From: Candidatus Avelusimicrobium pecoris
Lineage (GTDB): Bacteria; Elusimicrobiota; Elusimicrobia; Elusimicrobiales; Elusimicrobiaceae
NCBI GenBank assembly: GCA_902761975.1
Contig: CACWMG010000004.1
Span: 26,696 to 72,362, forward strand
DNA: 45,667 bases
Direction: 5' to 3'
The translations under genes were made by a program, and so were the position numbers. Shown piece after piece: positions 1 through 9,277 of this stretch (positions within the stretch are counted from its first letter, which is position 1; the number at the start of each line of letters is the position of its first letter). A model generated the notes under the pieces. That model saw nothing but the letters and a program-made list of their open reading frames with translations. It ran no database searches and had not been told where the DNA came from.

Positions 1-47
1 GACGCGCTGAGCAAGCAAGGCAAAACGTAAAGTAGTAACCGATTTTC

Positions 48-122
48 GGGCAGTTGGCGCAGCGGTAGCGCGTCCGCCTCACACGCGGAAGGTCACAGGT
101 TCAAATCCTGTACTGCCCACCA
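48..122 (+). tRNA. tRNA-Val (anticodon CAC)
   Basis: A full cloverleaf can be drawn. The acceptor stem is GGGCAGT with ACTGCCC, the anticodon stem is TCCGC with GCGGA at 73-77 and 85-89, and the T loop is TTCAAAT. The 7-nt anticodon loop at 78-84 reads CTCACAC, so the anticodon at 80-82 is CAC, which reads the valine codon GTG. The CCA end (120-122) is encoded in the DNA. An intrinsic terminator follows seven bases later, so this is a separate transcription unit or the last gene of one. The 47 bases before it hold nothing I recognise. Confidence 0.96.
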
Positions 123-128
123 TTTAAA

Positions 129-151
129 GTCTCCCTTGTGGAGGCTTTTTT
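129..151 (+). terminator. intrinsic terminator after tRNA-Val
   Basis: A six-pair stem, GTCTCC (129-134) with GGAGGC (140-145) and one G-T pair, has a 5-nt loop and is followed by six T. The T run leads straight into the extended -10 box of the next gene. Confidence 0.85.
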
Positions 152-165
152 GCTATACTATTTTT
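152..165 (+). promoter_or_regulatory. extended -10 promoter, leaderless start
   Basis: TGC followed by TATACT (154-159) is an extended -10 box. Only six bases separate it from the ATG at 166 and there is no room for a Shine-Dalgarno site. Transcription would begin at or next to the start codon. Confidence 0.65.
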
Positions 166-1176
166 ATGAAAGAAAACACTTCTAAATTTGCACCCATTAA
201 CACCATTTGTTTAATGATTTTAGCTACAAGTGCCGCTACGTGGGTACTTGTCTATACCAAAACGGTTTTAATGCCGTTTGTAATTGCGCTTTTTATTTCT
301 ATGCTGGCCAATTCGTCCGCCACGTGGATGAACCGCCAATGGAAAGTGCCCTACAACTTGGGCATTGTGCTTAATTTTGCCGTGTTTATGACGGTTATTA
401 TTGCGTCTATTTCTTTTATTTCCAACTCTATTGAAAGTTTTGTGTCCGGCGCCGATATTTACGCCGACCGTTTCAATGACAGTTTGGATTGGATTGCAAA
501 CAAAGCCGCCGTCTATCATATTCACATCAACGCTGATTTTATTACGGACTCTTTAACCAAAATTCCCGTATTTAATATGGTCAAAAGCGTGGGTAGTTTA
601 ATTATGTCTTTCTTTACCAATACGCTACTGATTACGCTTTTTGTAATCTTTATTTTTATGGGGAAAGCCTCGGCCGAAAAGCCGTCTTTAGTAGGCAAAC
701 TGCAAAAGCAAATTTCGTTTTACTTGCTGGTTAAAATCAGCGTTTCTATTTTGGCCGCGGTTTGTACCTGGCTGGTACTCACGAGCGTTAAGACGGAGCT
801 TGCCCTAATGCTGGCCGTACTTACATTCATTTTAAATTTTATCCCCAACATTGGCCCCTTAATTGCCACGGTGGCCCCACTACCTGTTCTCTTTTTGCAA
901 TACGGTTTTGATTGGCAAATGCTCTTAGTGCTTGTTGCGTTAACCGCCGTTCACTTTGTAGTGGGCAACATTTTGGAAACCCGCTGGCTGGGAAAAGGCA
1001 TGAACTTGGACCCGATTGTGGTAGTAGCCAGTTTAATCTTTTGGGCCCTGGTATGGGGCGTGATGGGGGCGCTACTGGCAGTACCGCTTACCGCCATTAT
1101 TAAGATGATTTTGGAACAGCACGAAACTACCCAACCGGTGGCCCGCTTTTTAGGCGGAGGATACTCGTTTAAATGA
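166..1176 (+). CDS. AI-2E family transporter (permease)
   Basis: 336 residues, matching the usual length (about 350) of the AI-2E/PerM membrane family (PF01594). Hydrophobic segments run through the protein, with the typical N-terminal pair of helices (about residues 12-50), a central polar stretch, and a C-terminal cluster containing the family-like NFIPNIGPLIA stretch near residue 228. Members are proposed exporters of small molecules or ions; the name does not prove autoinducer-2 transport. An in-frame TTG at 136 lies inside the tRNA terminator, so the ATG at 166, placed six bases after a -10 box, is the better start. The stop overlaps the next ATG by four bases, so it is the first gene of the peptidoglycan-recycling cluster. 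Its substrate is unknown. Confidence 0.85.
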   Translation: MKENTSKFAPINTICLMILATSAATWVLVYTKTVLMPFVIALFISMLANSSATWMNRQWKVPYNLGIVLNFAVFMTVIIASISFISNSIESFVSGADIYADRFNDSLDWIANKAAVYHIHINADFITDSLTKIPVFNMVKSVGSLIMSFFTNTLLITLFVIFIFMGKASAEKPSLVGKLQKQISFYLLVKISVSILAAVCTWLVLTSVKTELALMLAVLTFILNFIPNIGPLIATVAPLPVLFLQYGFDWQMLLVLVALTAVHFVVGNILETRWLGKGMNLDPIVVVASLIFWALVWGVMGALLAVPLTAIIKMILEQHETTQPVARFLGGGYSFK

Positions 1177-2459
1177 CCCAAAACCCTTGGCTTTTTATTC
1201 CTACGCTTTACCTGGCGGAAGGATTTCCGTATATTATTATTAACACGGTGTCCGTCATTTTGTATGGGGCCTTGGGCTATTCTAACGAACAAATTACTTT
1301 GTGGACCGGTTGGCTTTATTTACCGTGGGTGTTAAAAATGTTTTGGAGCCCGCTGGTGGACGCCCGCTCTACCAAACGCCGCTGGCTGTTGGGCGCGCAA
1401 AGTGCCATGAGTGCGGTGCTACTGGCCTTATCCGGGCTGATTTGTTTTTACGCATTTACGCATGCTCCGCAAGCTAACCACTCGTTTTTTGTCTTATCTT
1501 TGCTAGGGTTTTTTATCGGGGCCTTTGTGTCTGCCACGTTAGATATTGCTACCGACGGTTATTATTTGCTGGCCCTTACCCCGCAAGAGCAAGGTTATTT
1601 TGTAGGGATTCGCACCATTTTCTACCGTATCGCCATGATCTTGGGAAGCGGTATCTTAGTCTCTGCCACCGGCTATTTGGCACAACACGGGGTGCCTTCC
1701 CCTTACAACTGGGCCCTCTTTTTAGGTTCTTTGGGCTTATTTTTTGCAGGATGCGCGGTTTATCACCAAGCTATTTTGCCAAAACCCCGTGCCGATAAAT
1801 CCGCCGCCGTAACGCAAACACGCGCGTGGAAAGAATCGTTTGGAGAGTATTTCACACAAAAAAATATCCTCTCTATTTTGCTTTTTATTTTACTCTACCG
1901 CTTTGGCGAGGCCTTGCTGGAAAAAATTGTCCCGCTCTTTTTACTTAAACCCGCTACCGAGGGAGCCCTGGGTATTTCCATGCAAGATTTTGGGCTCATT
2001 AAAGGGACCCTGGGCCTGGGTGCAATTATTGCCGGCAATCTGTTAGGCGGGTGGCTGTTAGGCAAATTTGGCTTTAAAAAATGTATTTGGCCCTTTGCGG
2101 TGGCACTGGTACTACCTAACATTTTTTACGTGTATATGGCCGCTACAAAACCGGGCCTATCCACCGTAGCTACGCTGATTACATTAGAAAATTTTGGCTA
2201 CGGACTGGCTATGATGGCCCTAACGGTGTTTATTATGTATGTATCGCAAGGCACCTATAAAACTTCTCACTACGCTATTTCCACGGGGATTATGGCCCTG
2301 GGGATGATGGTGCCGTCTATGCTATCGGGCAAAATGCAAGCCGCACTGGGATACGAAAATTTCTTTTGGGTTGCTTTTGTAATCAGTTTAGTAACCTTTG
2401 CTATTGTACCTTTGGCCTTTCATATTCAAGCGATAGATGAGGCGGAAAAAAATAAATGA
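1173..2459 (+). CDS. ampG: AmpG-like muropeptide permease (MFS)
   Basis: 428 residues with about twelve hydrophobic segments, a major facilitator protein. The start (LYLAEGFPY, then WLYLPWVLKMFWSPLVD, then RRWLLGAQ) is the AmpG/acetyl-CoA transporter-like signature. AmpG carries GlcNAc-1,6-anhydro-MurNAc and its peptides from periplasm to cytoplasm. That role fits the genes directly after it (murQ, anmK, nagZ), each joined by an ATGA-type overlap. The family alone would not fix the substrate; the neighbours make muropeptide import the best reading. The ATG at 1173 overlaps the preceding stop. Confidence 0.88.
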   Translation: MTQNPWLFIPTLYLAEGFPYIIINTVSVILYGALGYSNEQITLWTGWLYLPWVLKMFWSPLVDARSTKRRWLLGAQSAMSAVLLALSGLICFYAFTHAPQANHSFFVLSLLGFFIGAFVSATLDIATDGYYLLALTPQEQGYFVGIRTIFYRIAMILGSGILVSATGYLAQHGVPSPYNWALFLGSLGLFFAGCAVYHQAILPKPRADKSAAVTQTRAWKESFGEYFTQKNILSILLFILLYRFGEALLEKIVPLFLLKPATEGALGISMQDFGLIKGTLGLGAIIAGNLLGGWLLGKFGFKKCIWPFAVALVLPNIFYVYMAATKPGLSTVATLITLENFGYGLAMMALTVFIMYVSQGTYKTSHYAISTGIMALGMMVPSMLSGKMQAALGYENFFWVAFVISLVTFAIVPLAFHIQAIDEAEKNK

Positions 2460-3334
2460 AATTACCTACTACCGAACAAATAAATCCCCGTACCACCCGC
2501 TTGGACGCACTTACCCCGCGTGGGTTAGCGCGCATATTTAATACGGAAGATTTTAACGCCGCCCGCGCCGTTAAAAAGGCCGCCAAAGAGATTGCGGCGG
2601 TAATGGTGCAAGCCGCCCGCACGTATGCCAGTGGACACAAAATTATTTTTATAGGGGCGGGCACAAGCGGCCGATTAGGGATTTTGGAAGCCGTAGAATG
2701 TGTGCCTACCTTTGGCACGAAGCCTTCACAAATTATCGGGCTGATTGCCGGGGGAAGAAAAGCGGTGTTCCGCTCGCAAGAAGGAGCTGAAGACAACGCC
2801 GCGCAAGGGGCCCGGGAAATTGCCCAACAAGCGCACGAGGAAGACTTGGTCATTGGCCTTGCCGCCAGTGGCAACACACCCTATGTGCAAGGGGCGCTCC
2901 AACAAGCACACCAACTAGGGGCACATACCGCGCTTATTTCTTGCAACGAAAACGCACGCACCACCTATGCGGATATCCACCTTTATTTACCGACGGGGCC
3001 GGAGGCCCTTACCGGATCTACGCGCCTAAAAGCGGGTACGGCCACCAAAATGGCACTCAATGCAATTACCACCGGTGCTATGACGCTATGTGGCAAAACG
3101 TATGGCAACCTAATGGTGGATGTGCAACCCACCAACCAAAAACTGCTATCCCGCGCCGTACGCCTGATTTGCACAGTGGCACAAACGGACGAAAAAACCG
3201 CCCGCCGCTTATTGGTAGCTTCCGGCAAAAACGTTAAAACGGCTATTGTGATGCACCGCCAAAAATGCACGCGCGCGCAAGCCCAAAAATTACTAAAAAA
3301 ATCAAAAGGCCGCTTGGCGGGGGTACTAAAATGA
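2456..3334 (+). CDS. murQ: N-acetylmuramic acid 6-phosphate etherase
   Basis: 292 residues, the normal MurQ length (about 300). It begins TTEQINPRTTRLD, a MurQ hallmark, and has the SIS-domain phosphosugar loop GAGTSGRLG (residues 67-75) and the EGAEDN motif with the expected acidic catalytic residues. MurQ cleaves the D-lactyl ether of MurNAc-6-phosphate in the cytoplasm, giving GlcNAc-6-phosphate and D-lactate. A C-terminal helical tail (residues 235-292) matches the family's UBA-like end. The ATGA overlaps on both sides (ampG before, anmK after) suggest coupled translation. It acts after AnmK in the pathway. Confidence 0.96.
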   Translation: MKLPTTEQINPRTTRLDALTPRGLARIFNTEDFNAARAVKKAAKEIAAVMVQAARTYASGHKIIFIGAGTSGRLGILEAVECVPTFGTKPSQIIGLIAGGRKAVFRSQEGAEDNAAQGAREIAQQAHEEDLVIGLAASGNTPYVQGALQQAHQLGAHTALISCNENARTTYADIHLYLPTGPEALTGSTRLKAGTATKMALNAITTGAMTLCGKTYGNLMVDVQPTNQKLLSRAVRLICTVAQTDEKTARRLLVASGKNVKTAIVMHRQKCTRAQAQKLLKKSKGRLAGVLK

Positions 3335-4413
3335 AAAAATTAGTTTTGGGCCTCATGAGTGGCACCAGTGCCGACGGGCTTACCGTGTGTGCCATTGTAC
3401 CGCACCCCTTTAAAATAGTGCATTTTAAAAATTATTCTTATACGCCCCAATTTCAGCATACCTTATTAACCGCGTACGCGCTTAAAGCGCCCCAATTAAG
3501 CCAGCTACACTACCAAATTGGCGCGCATTACGCCAAAACGGTCCTCCAATTTTTAAAAGATTTTCACCTTACCCCGGCGCAAATTATAGCCGTGGGGATG
3601 CACGGGCAAACCGTTTATCACGGGCCGCAGGATAAAACGCCGAACACGCTTCAACTGGGGGAGCCCTCGTTTTTAGCGGCCGCACTGAACTGCCCGGTGG
3701 TGAGTGATTTTCGCGCGCTGGATATCGTATTAGGCGGCCAAGGGGCGCCCCTCATTCCATTTTTTGACCAATACATTTTTGGCAAAAAATCGCCCAAAAT
3801 GCTCCTAAACATTGGGGGCATTTCCAATTTATCTATCGTCGGGAAAAACATACAAACGCAGGGATTTGATTGTGGCCCCGGCAATACGCTTATAGACCTG
3901 GCTTGCCAAGCGCATTTTAAAAAACCGTTTGATACAAACGGCTCATTAGCCGCACGCGGCACGCCGGACAAAATGCGCGTGCAAAAGTTACTTAAACAAA
4001 AATTTTTCCGCACGCGCCCCCCTAAAAGTTTGGACAAAAACACGTTTGGAGCGGCTTATTTAAAACGCTATTTTTCGATTAAAAATCCGCATGATTTACT
4101 GGCCACCCTTACGTATTTTACCGCGGCGGCTACCGCGCAAAGTATTGCGCAGTTTGTGCCCGCTAACGAGCAAAAAGAACTGATTATTTCCGGCGGCGGT
4201 TGCTACAACAAAACCTTACTGCGTTTTTTGCAAGCATTACTGCCCCACGTTCACATTTCAACCTCGGCCGCCTATGGCATAGACCCACACGCCAAAGAGG
4301 CCGCCGCGTTTGCCTTGTTTGCCTGGCTGTGCCTCAAACGCCGCACCAATCACTGTGCCGGTGCCACAGGCGCGCAAAAAAATGCTATCCTGGGGAAAAT
4401 AACGTATGCTTAA
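3331..4413 (+). CDS. anmK: anhydro-N-acetylmuramic acid kinase
   Basis: 360 residues from the ATG at 3331, which overlaps the murQ stop. The frame is open further upstream from 3265, but that stretch lies inside murQ. The N-terminal GLMSGTSADGL is the AnmK phosphate-binding signature (ASKHA kinase fold). GMHGQTVYH, NIGGISNL, DCGPGNTLID and ISGGGCYNK follow in family order. The enzyme opens the 1,6-anhydro ring of anhydro-MurNAc and phosphorylates it to MurNAc-6-phosphate, the substrate of MurQ. It is cytoplasmic. Confidence 0.96.
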   Translation: MKKLVLGLMSGTSADGLTVCAIVPHPFKIVHFKNYSYTPQFQHTLLTAYALKAPQLSQLHYQIGAHYAKTVLQFLKDFHLTPAQIIAVGMHGQTVYHGPQDKTPNTLQLGEPSFLAAALNCPVVSDFRALDIVLGGQGAPLIPFFDQYIFGKKSPKMLLNIGGISNLSIVGKNIQTQGFDCGPGNTLIDLACQAHFKKPFDTNGSLAARGTPDKMRVQKLLKQKFFRTRPPKSLDKNTFGAAYLKRYFSIKNPHDLLATLTYFTAAATAQSIAQFVPANEQKELIISGGGCYNKTLLRFLQALLPHVHISTSAAYGIDPHAKEAAAFALFAWLCLKRRTNHCAGATGAQKNAILGKITYA

Positions 4414-5830
4414 CATAACGCGTTTAGTGTTTCCCGGTTTTTGGTTTGGCAAAACGCCCGAAGAGGACGCCCTGGCTTTGGCGCGCGCCGGAGTGGGCGG
4501 CTTTTGCCTCTATGGCGGCACCAAAACAGCCGTAGCCACTCTTACGCGCAAATTGCGCGCCGCTTCCCCCTTGCCGCGTTTGTTAATTGCCGCCGATTAT
4601 GAAGACGGTCTGGGCCGTTGGTTACCTGACGCCGAATTGTTACCGTCCAACTTAGCAATTGGGGCGGCCGATGACGAGCAACTGGCTTTTGAAAAGGGCT
4701 ATATTACCGCGCGCGAGGCGCTACACATTGGCGTAGATTGGGTGTTTGCACCGGTGGTGGACCTGGCCAATAACGCCGCCAATCCTATTGTAAACACGCG
4801 CTCTTTTGGCGCGGACCCTAACCACGTGGCGCGCCTGGCGGGTGCGTTTATGAAAGGGCTTTCGCAAGGCGGGGCGCTGAACTGTTTAAAACACTTCCCC
4901 GGGCACGGCAACACAACTACCGACTCCCACATGGCCATGCCCGTAGTTACCGACACCTTGCCCCAACTTCAAAAAGAAACCTTGGTCCCGTTTATAAAAT
5001 TGTTACCGTTGGCCGATAGCGTCATGGCCGGGCACTTGCTCGTCCCCGCGCTAGACGATAAAAACCCTGCCTCCCTTTCCAAAACGATTATCCACGGGCT
5101 TTTACAAGAAGCTATGGGCTTTACACGCTGTATATGCACAGATGCGCTTTTAATGAAAGCCCTGGGGGATGAAAAGCAAGCCGCTTTGCAAGCGCTAGAC
5201 GCCGGTGCGCATATTTTACTGGTGCCCGAAAACCCCTTTGAGCTGATTGAATTTTTAAAATTACAAGTATTTCCGGATGAGGTGTTAAAACGGGCCGAGC
5301 GCGTGCTTAACGGGCTTTGCGCGCAAGCGGACGAACTGGCCGCCACCGCTAAAAAAGTGCCGTTTTCCGCACCTGATTTTATGCAACAAGTGGCACGCAA
5401 AGCGCTTGTTCCCCTGGGGCACTTCCCGCCGGTAGAGCCGGGGGACACGGTGCATCTATTAAATGTAGGGAATGACGAAAATTTTTCATCCGTCCCTTTT
5501 ATTGACACGTTACGTGCCTACGGCATTATTACGGAAGATTTCAAAGACCCGGCACAAACCGATACGCTCATTATTTTATTTTGGCGCCGCTACAAACCGT
5601 TCTCGGGCAAGATTGGGCTGACAGACGAAGAAACCACGCTTGTGAATAACGCGGTTAAAAATGTGCGCCGCACGCTACTGATTTGTTTTGCTAACCCTTT
5701 TGCCGCCGCGCACGTGAACACGGAGGGGCAACTCTTAGCGTTTAGCCCATCGGAGGTGTTTCAGCAAGCGGCGGCGGAATGTGTGATGGGTTTATTTGAG
5801 CCGGTGGGCAAACTGCCCATGAAATTATAA
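4406..5830 (+). CDS. nagZ: beta-N-acetylglucosaminidase, GH3 (NagZ type)
   Basis: 474 residues. The GH3 N-terminal barrel holds KHFPGHG (162-168), the Asp-His pair of the NagZ loop (D173, H175) and the probable nucleophile D246 in CTDALLMK. There is no signal peptide, so it should act in the cytoplasm on imported GlcNAc-anhMurNAc. It is longer than the single-domain E. coli enzyme (about 340). Residues 340-474 look like a C-terminal alpha/beta domain, as in two-domain NagZ proteins of Gram-positive bacteria. It overlaps anmK by eight bases and completes import, trimming, phosphorylation and lactyl removal. Its end overlaps the convergent mtaB end. Confidence 0.93.
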   Translation: MLNITRLVFPGFWFGKTPEEDALALARAGVGGFCLYGGTKTAVATLTRKLRAASPLPRLLIAADYEDGLGRWLPDAELLPSNLAIGAADDEQLAFEKGYITAREALHIGVDWVFAPVVDLANNAANPIVNTRSFGADPNHVARLAGAFMKGLSQGGALNCLKHFPGHGNTTTDSHMAMPVVTDTLPQLQKETLVPFIKLLPLADSVMAGHLLVPALDDKNPASLSKTIIHGLLQEAMGFTRCICTDALLMKALGDEKQAALQALDAGAHILLVPENPFELIEFLKLQVFPDEVLKRAERVLNGLCAQADELAATAKKVPFSAPDFMQQVARKALVPLGHFPPVEPGDTVHLLNVGNDENFSSVPFIDTLRAYGIITEDFKDPAQTDTLIILFWRRYKPFSGKIGLTDEETTLVNNAVKNVRRTLLICFANPFAAAHVNTEGQLLAFSPSEVFQQAAAECVMGLFEPVGKLPMKL

Positions 5831-7063
5831 AACTTTCGTGACTTCCCCGTAGCACAGGTTGTTTTCGGCACGTACAATTTGTACGCGCACCAACCCATGT
5901 GCCTGGGTGTTTGCGGGAAGAAGAACTTGCTGAAAGTTGGACGTTATGCCATGCACGGCACCGCCCTTTTTTTCTTCTATAAAAACTTCTTGCACAGTGC
6001 CCACCAAACTGGCGGCAAAGTCCGCGCGTAACTGCTTATCTAATGCACGCAATTTGTCGGCACGGCGTTTAATTTCCTCGTGCGCAAGTTGCGGCAATTT
6101 GGCGGCCGGCGTACCCGGGCGCGGAGAATAACTAAATACGTGCAGGCCCGCCAATTGCTGACTTTTAATAAACTGATAGGTGGTTTGAAAATCCGTTTCT
6201 GTTTCGGTAGGGTAGCCGGCAATTACGTCAGCAAAGATGCCAATTTGCGGTACTTGTTCACGCAAATTGGCCACGCGCCTGGCATAATCTGCCGTGGTGT
6301 AATGGCGGTTCATGTCACTCAAAATTTTGTCGCACCCGGCTTGCAAGGGCAAGTGGAAATAATTGCAAAACCGCGCCGGATATTGGTGCATGTGGGTAAT
6401 CACGCCGTCCGTTACCGTTGGCAATTCTATGGACGAAAAACGCACGCGAAAGGTACCCGGTAGTTGCGCAATCTGCGCGCACAAGGCGGCTAGATCTGCC
6501 CCCGTTTGGGGACACAAATAATTGCCAATGTTAATGCCGGTGAGCACAATTTCCAAAAACCCGTTTTGCACAAGCTGTTTAATTTCACGCAAAACATCTG
6601 CCACGGGCTTACTGCGCTTTACACTGCGCGCATAAGGCACAATGCAGTACGAGCAAAAATTGTCGCACCCGTCCTGGATTTTAATAAACGCGCGGCTGTG
6701 CCCTTCATGGCCGGAGACCGTCCAGCAAATGTCGTTTTGTGCAAACAGCACGCGCCCCAAATCATATTTCCCTACTATTTCCACCGTTGGGAATGTGGCA
6801 GTAATATGTTCTTTGTGTGCGGCCGCATAGCACCCGGTCAACACCAAACGTGCCGACGGATTGCGCCGCAAAATTTGGCGGACTAATTTTTCTACATCTT
6901 TATCGGCCTGATGAGTTACGGTGCAAGTGTTTAACAAACAAATATCGGCCGTTTCAAAACTTTTTGCCGGGGTAAATCCGGCGCGTTTGAACTCTTCCAA
7001 AATGGCTTGGCTTTCCACCTGGTTGACGCGGCAACCGAACGTTTTAATAAAAAAAGTGGTCAT
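5825..7063 (-). CDS. mtaB: tRNA t6A37 methylthiotransferase MtaB
   Basis: 412 residues from the ATG at 7063. The open frame extends upstream to 7177, but those codons are inside rsmE. The N-terminal UPF0004 domain has the three cluster cysteines C11 (KTFGCRVNQVES, typical of MtaB rather than MiaB), C47 and C78. The radical SAM CxxxCxxC is at C133, C137 and C140. A C-terminal TRAM-like domain follows from about residue 350. The enzyme adds a methylthio group to N6-threonylcarbamoyladenosine at position 37 of tRNAs. Its ATG overlaps the rsmE stop (ATGA), so the two are co-transcribed. Confidence 0.94.
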   Translation of the reverse strand: MTTFFIKTFGCRVNQVESQAILEEFKRAGFTPAKSFETADICLLNTCTVTHQADKDVEKLVRQILRRNPSARLVLTGCYAAAHKEHITATFPTVEIVGKYDLGRVLFAQNDICWTVSGHEGHSRAFIKIQDGCDNFCSYCIVPYARSVKRSKPVADVLREIKQLVQNGFLEIVLTGINIGNYLCPQTGADLAALCAQIAQLPGTFRVRFSSIELPTVTDGVITHMHQYPARFCNYFHLPLQAGCDKILSDMNRHYTTADYARRVANLREQVPQIGIFADVIAGYPTETETDFQTTYQFIKSQQLAGLHVFSYSPRPGTPAAKLPQLAHEEIKRRADKLRALDKQLRADFAASLVGTVQEVFIEEKKGGAVHGITSNFQQVLLPANTQAHGLVRVQIVRAENNLCYGEVTKVL

Positions 7064-7755
7064 AACAGTTTTGCCGCCACCGCTATACACGCGGTTTCCG
7101 CGCGCAAGATGTTCACGCCCAGCGTAACAGGCAATACGCCGTGGCTTTGCGCCAGGGAAACTTCTTCTTGCGTCCACCCGCCCGCCGGGCCGATATATAC
7201 GCGCACCGCTGGGGGATTTTTAAGTTGTTGCATGCCCCACGCTAGTGTGTGGGCTTGTTCGGCCTCATAGGCCAGCAGGGCCGGGCCCGGCTGCGTGAGG
7301 GCTTTTTCAAAAGGCATAGGCGGTAAAATTTGGGGGATAAACGGCGTATCACACTGCTTACAGGCGGACACCATAATTTGGTGCCAACGGTCATTTTTAC
7401 CGTCGTATTTTTTGAGTACGTCGTACTCACTGCGCGCCGACAGTAACGGCAAAAACGCACTTACACCCAGTTGCGTGCCCTTATCTAGCACTTCTTCCAA
7501 CCCGGTACGGGAATTGGGCACAAAGGCCAAGGTTAACTGGAGCGGCACGCGGCGCACCGGGCACGGCTCCAAGAGCGTTCCGCGCACAAATTTTTTTTGC
7601 ACTTTATCAATGCGCCCCTTGAATTGCTTGCCCGTGCCGTCAAACACGCGGATAATGTCCCCCTCTTTATGGCGTGCCACGGCGCACGCGTGGTGCGCTT
7701 CGGCGTCGTTTAAAAAAAATTCGGTTTGTTTAATATCGGCCAGGTATTGGGGCAT
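7060..7755 (-). CDS. rsmE: 16S rRNA m3U1498 methyltransferase RsmE
   Basis: 231 residues, the family's usual size. An N-terminal PUA-like domain (HHACAVARHKEGD) precedes a SPOUT methyltransferase domain with IGPAGGWTQEE (usually IGPEGG, so one residue differs) and the knot motif VTLGVNILRAETA at the C terminus. It methylates N3 of U1498 in the small-subunit decoding region. The start has a good ribosome site (GAGGAG) nine bases upstream. A TAGAAT box further up is a possible -10. Confidence 0.95.
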   Translation of the reverse strand: MPQYLADIKQTEFFLNDAEAHHACAVARHKEGDIIRVFDGTGKQFKGRIDKVQKKFVRGTLLEPCPVRRVPLQLTLAFVPNSRTGLEEVLDKGTQLGVSAFLPLLSARSEYDVLKKYDGKNDRWHQIMVSACKQCDTPFIPQILPPMPFEKALTQPGPALLAYEAEQAHTLAWGMQQLKNPPAVRVYIGPAGGWTQEEVSLAQSHGVLPVTLGVNILRAETACIAVAAKLL

Positions 7756-7937
7756 TATGTTTTTACTCCTCTTTTATTCTACATAATTTCCGCCTCATTT
7801 CGCCCTGCCTTTGTGATGCGTTTCTTATAATCCTAAAGGGCAGTCCGCACAACACAGGTCTGCTGCGAAAGCAACCTTGTTGAGTTCGGTATAATAAGCC
7901 GTTTTTTAAACTAGATAGACCCCAATAAATAGATGGG
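7756..7937. other. intergenic region with hairpins, no gene seen
   Basis: It lies between rsmE and glyA, both on the minus strand, so it must carry the rsmE promoter and the glyA transcript end. Two imperfect hairpins can be drawn: CTGCCTTT with AAAGGGCAG (about 7805-7845), and CAACACAGGT with ACCTTGTTG around an inner TGC/GCA (about 7851-7885). Neither is followed by a T run on the minus strand, so they are not ordinary terminators. No convincing reading frame is present. Confidence 0.4.
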
Positions 7938-9185
7938 TTAGTTCAGTTCCGGGTAGAGCGGGAATTTTTGTAAAAATTCCTTTACTTGCGCGGCTATGCC
8001 CGCTAAGTAGGCGTCGTCCTGGTGGTGGGTAAGCGCGTCGTCAATAAACGCGGCTACTTGGGCCATGTCCGCCTCTTTCATGCCGCGCGTAGTGATAGCC
8101 GGCGTTCCAATGCGTAGGCCACTGGTAACAAACGGTTTTTCCGGGTCAAAAGGGATCGTGTTTTTGTTAGCCGTAATACCGGCTTTATCCAAGGCGGCTT
8201 CGGCCACTTTGCCTGTCATATGTTTGTTACGCAAATCCACACACATCACGTGGCAATCCGTGCCGCCCGCTACCAGGCGGTAACCGCGCGCTTGCAGTTC
8301 TTTGGCTAAGGCCTGCGCGTTCACTTTAATTTGATGTTGGTACGTTTTAAACTGCGGTTTTAACGCCTCGCCAAAACAGACGGCTTTGCCCGCAATTACG
8401 TGCATTAAAGGGCCGCCTTGTGCGCCGGGGAACACGGCCGAGTTAATGGCTTTGGCTAAACTTTCTTTGCACAAAATTAAGCCCCCGCGCGGGCCGCGTA
8501 ACGTTTTGTGGGTGGTGGTGGTTACTACGTCGGCATACGGCACCGGGCTAGGGTATTCCCCCGCCGCTACTAAGCCCGCGTAGTGGGCAATATCACACGC
8601 CAAGTACGCCCCGCAACTATCAGCAATTTCACGCAATTTTTTCCAGTCAAAAATGCGCGAATAGTTGGACGCCCCTGCCAAAATGAGTTTGGGTTGGTGT
8701 TCCTTAGCCAGTTTAGCGGCTTCTTCGTAATCAATTTCTTCGGTATCGGGGCGGACGTTCATGGCAATGATGTTATAGAGTTTGCCGGAAAAATTTAAGG
8801 GGTGCCCATGCGTCAAGTGTCCGCCGTGGGATAAGTTAAGGCCCAGTACGGTGTCACCGGGTTTTAACAAGGCAAAATACACGGCCATATTGGCCTGTGC
8901 GCCGGAGTGGGGTTGCACGTTGGCATGTTCGGCCCCAAAAAGCTTTTTGGCGCGCTCAATGGCTAAGGTTTCCACTTGGTCCACAAATTCGCACCCGCCA
9001 TAATAGCGTTTGCCGGGGTAGCCCTCGGCATATTTATTGGTTAATACCGAGCCTTGGGCTTGCATTACCGCCAAAGAGGTAAAATTTTCGGAGGCAATCA
9101 GTTCCAGTTTTTCGCGCTGGCGTTGTAATTCTTTAGAAACGGCGGCAAAAACTTCCGGGTCGGTTTGTTGCAAATTGGGATACAT
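7938..9185 (-). CDS. glyA: serine hydroxymethyltransferase
   Basis: 415 residues. The PLP-binding lysine is K227 in [14 protein letters not shown], and ASENFTS (31-37) and [11 protein letters not shown] (54-64) are textbook SHMT motifs. The enzyme interconverts serine and glycine and charges tetrahydrofolate with a one-carbon unit in the cytoplasm. The frame can start four codons earlier at a TTG, but GGAGG lies exactly over those codons and five bases before the ATG at 9185, which fixes the start. It is divergent from the DHS-like gene. Confidence 0.97.
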   Translation of the reverse strand: MYPNLQQTDPEVFAAVSKELQRQREKLELIASENFTSLAVMQAQGSVLTNKYAEGYPGKRYYGGCEFVDQVETLAIERAKKLFGAEHANVQPHSGAQANMAVYFALLKPGDTVLGLNLSHGGHLTHGHPLNFSGKLYNIIAMNVRPDTEEIDYEEAAKLAKEHQPKLILAGASNYSRIFDWKKLREIADSCGAYLACDIAHYAGLVAAGEYPSPVPYADVVTTTTHKTLRGPRGGLILCKESLAKAINSAVFPGAQGGPLMHVIAGKAVCFGEALKPQFKTYQHQIKVNAQALAKELQARGYRLVAGGTDCHVMCVDLRNKHMTGKVAEAALDKAGITANKNTIPFDPEKPFVTSGLRIGTPAITTRGMKEADMAQVAAFIDDALTHHQDDAYLAGIAAQVKEFLQKFPLYPELN

Positions 9186-9277
9186 AAAAACCTCCAAAAT
9201 TTTTATTTAATTTTATGTGATTATTTCATATAATTTACTAAATAGCAGTACAAAAAATCCAGTATGAGGTGTAAAAA

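Noticed and set aside
166..1176. Quorum-sensing role for the AI-2E transporter
   Set aside because: The family name is historical; nothing in the sequence or neighbours (no luxS) supports autoinducer-2 transport.
7064..7177. Longer start for mtaB
   Set aside because: The extra codons lie within rsmE, and the family motif TFFIKTFGCRVNQ begins right at the ATG at 7063, which overlaps the rsmE stop.
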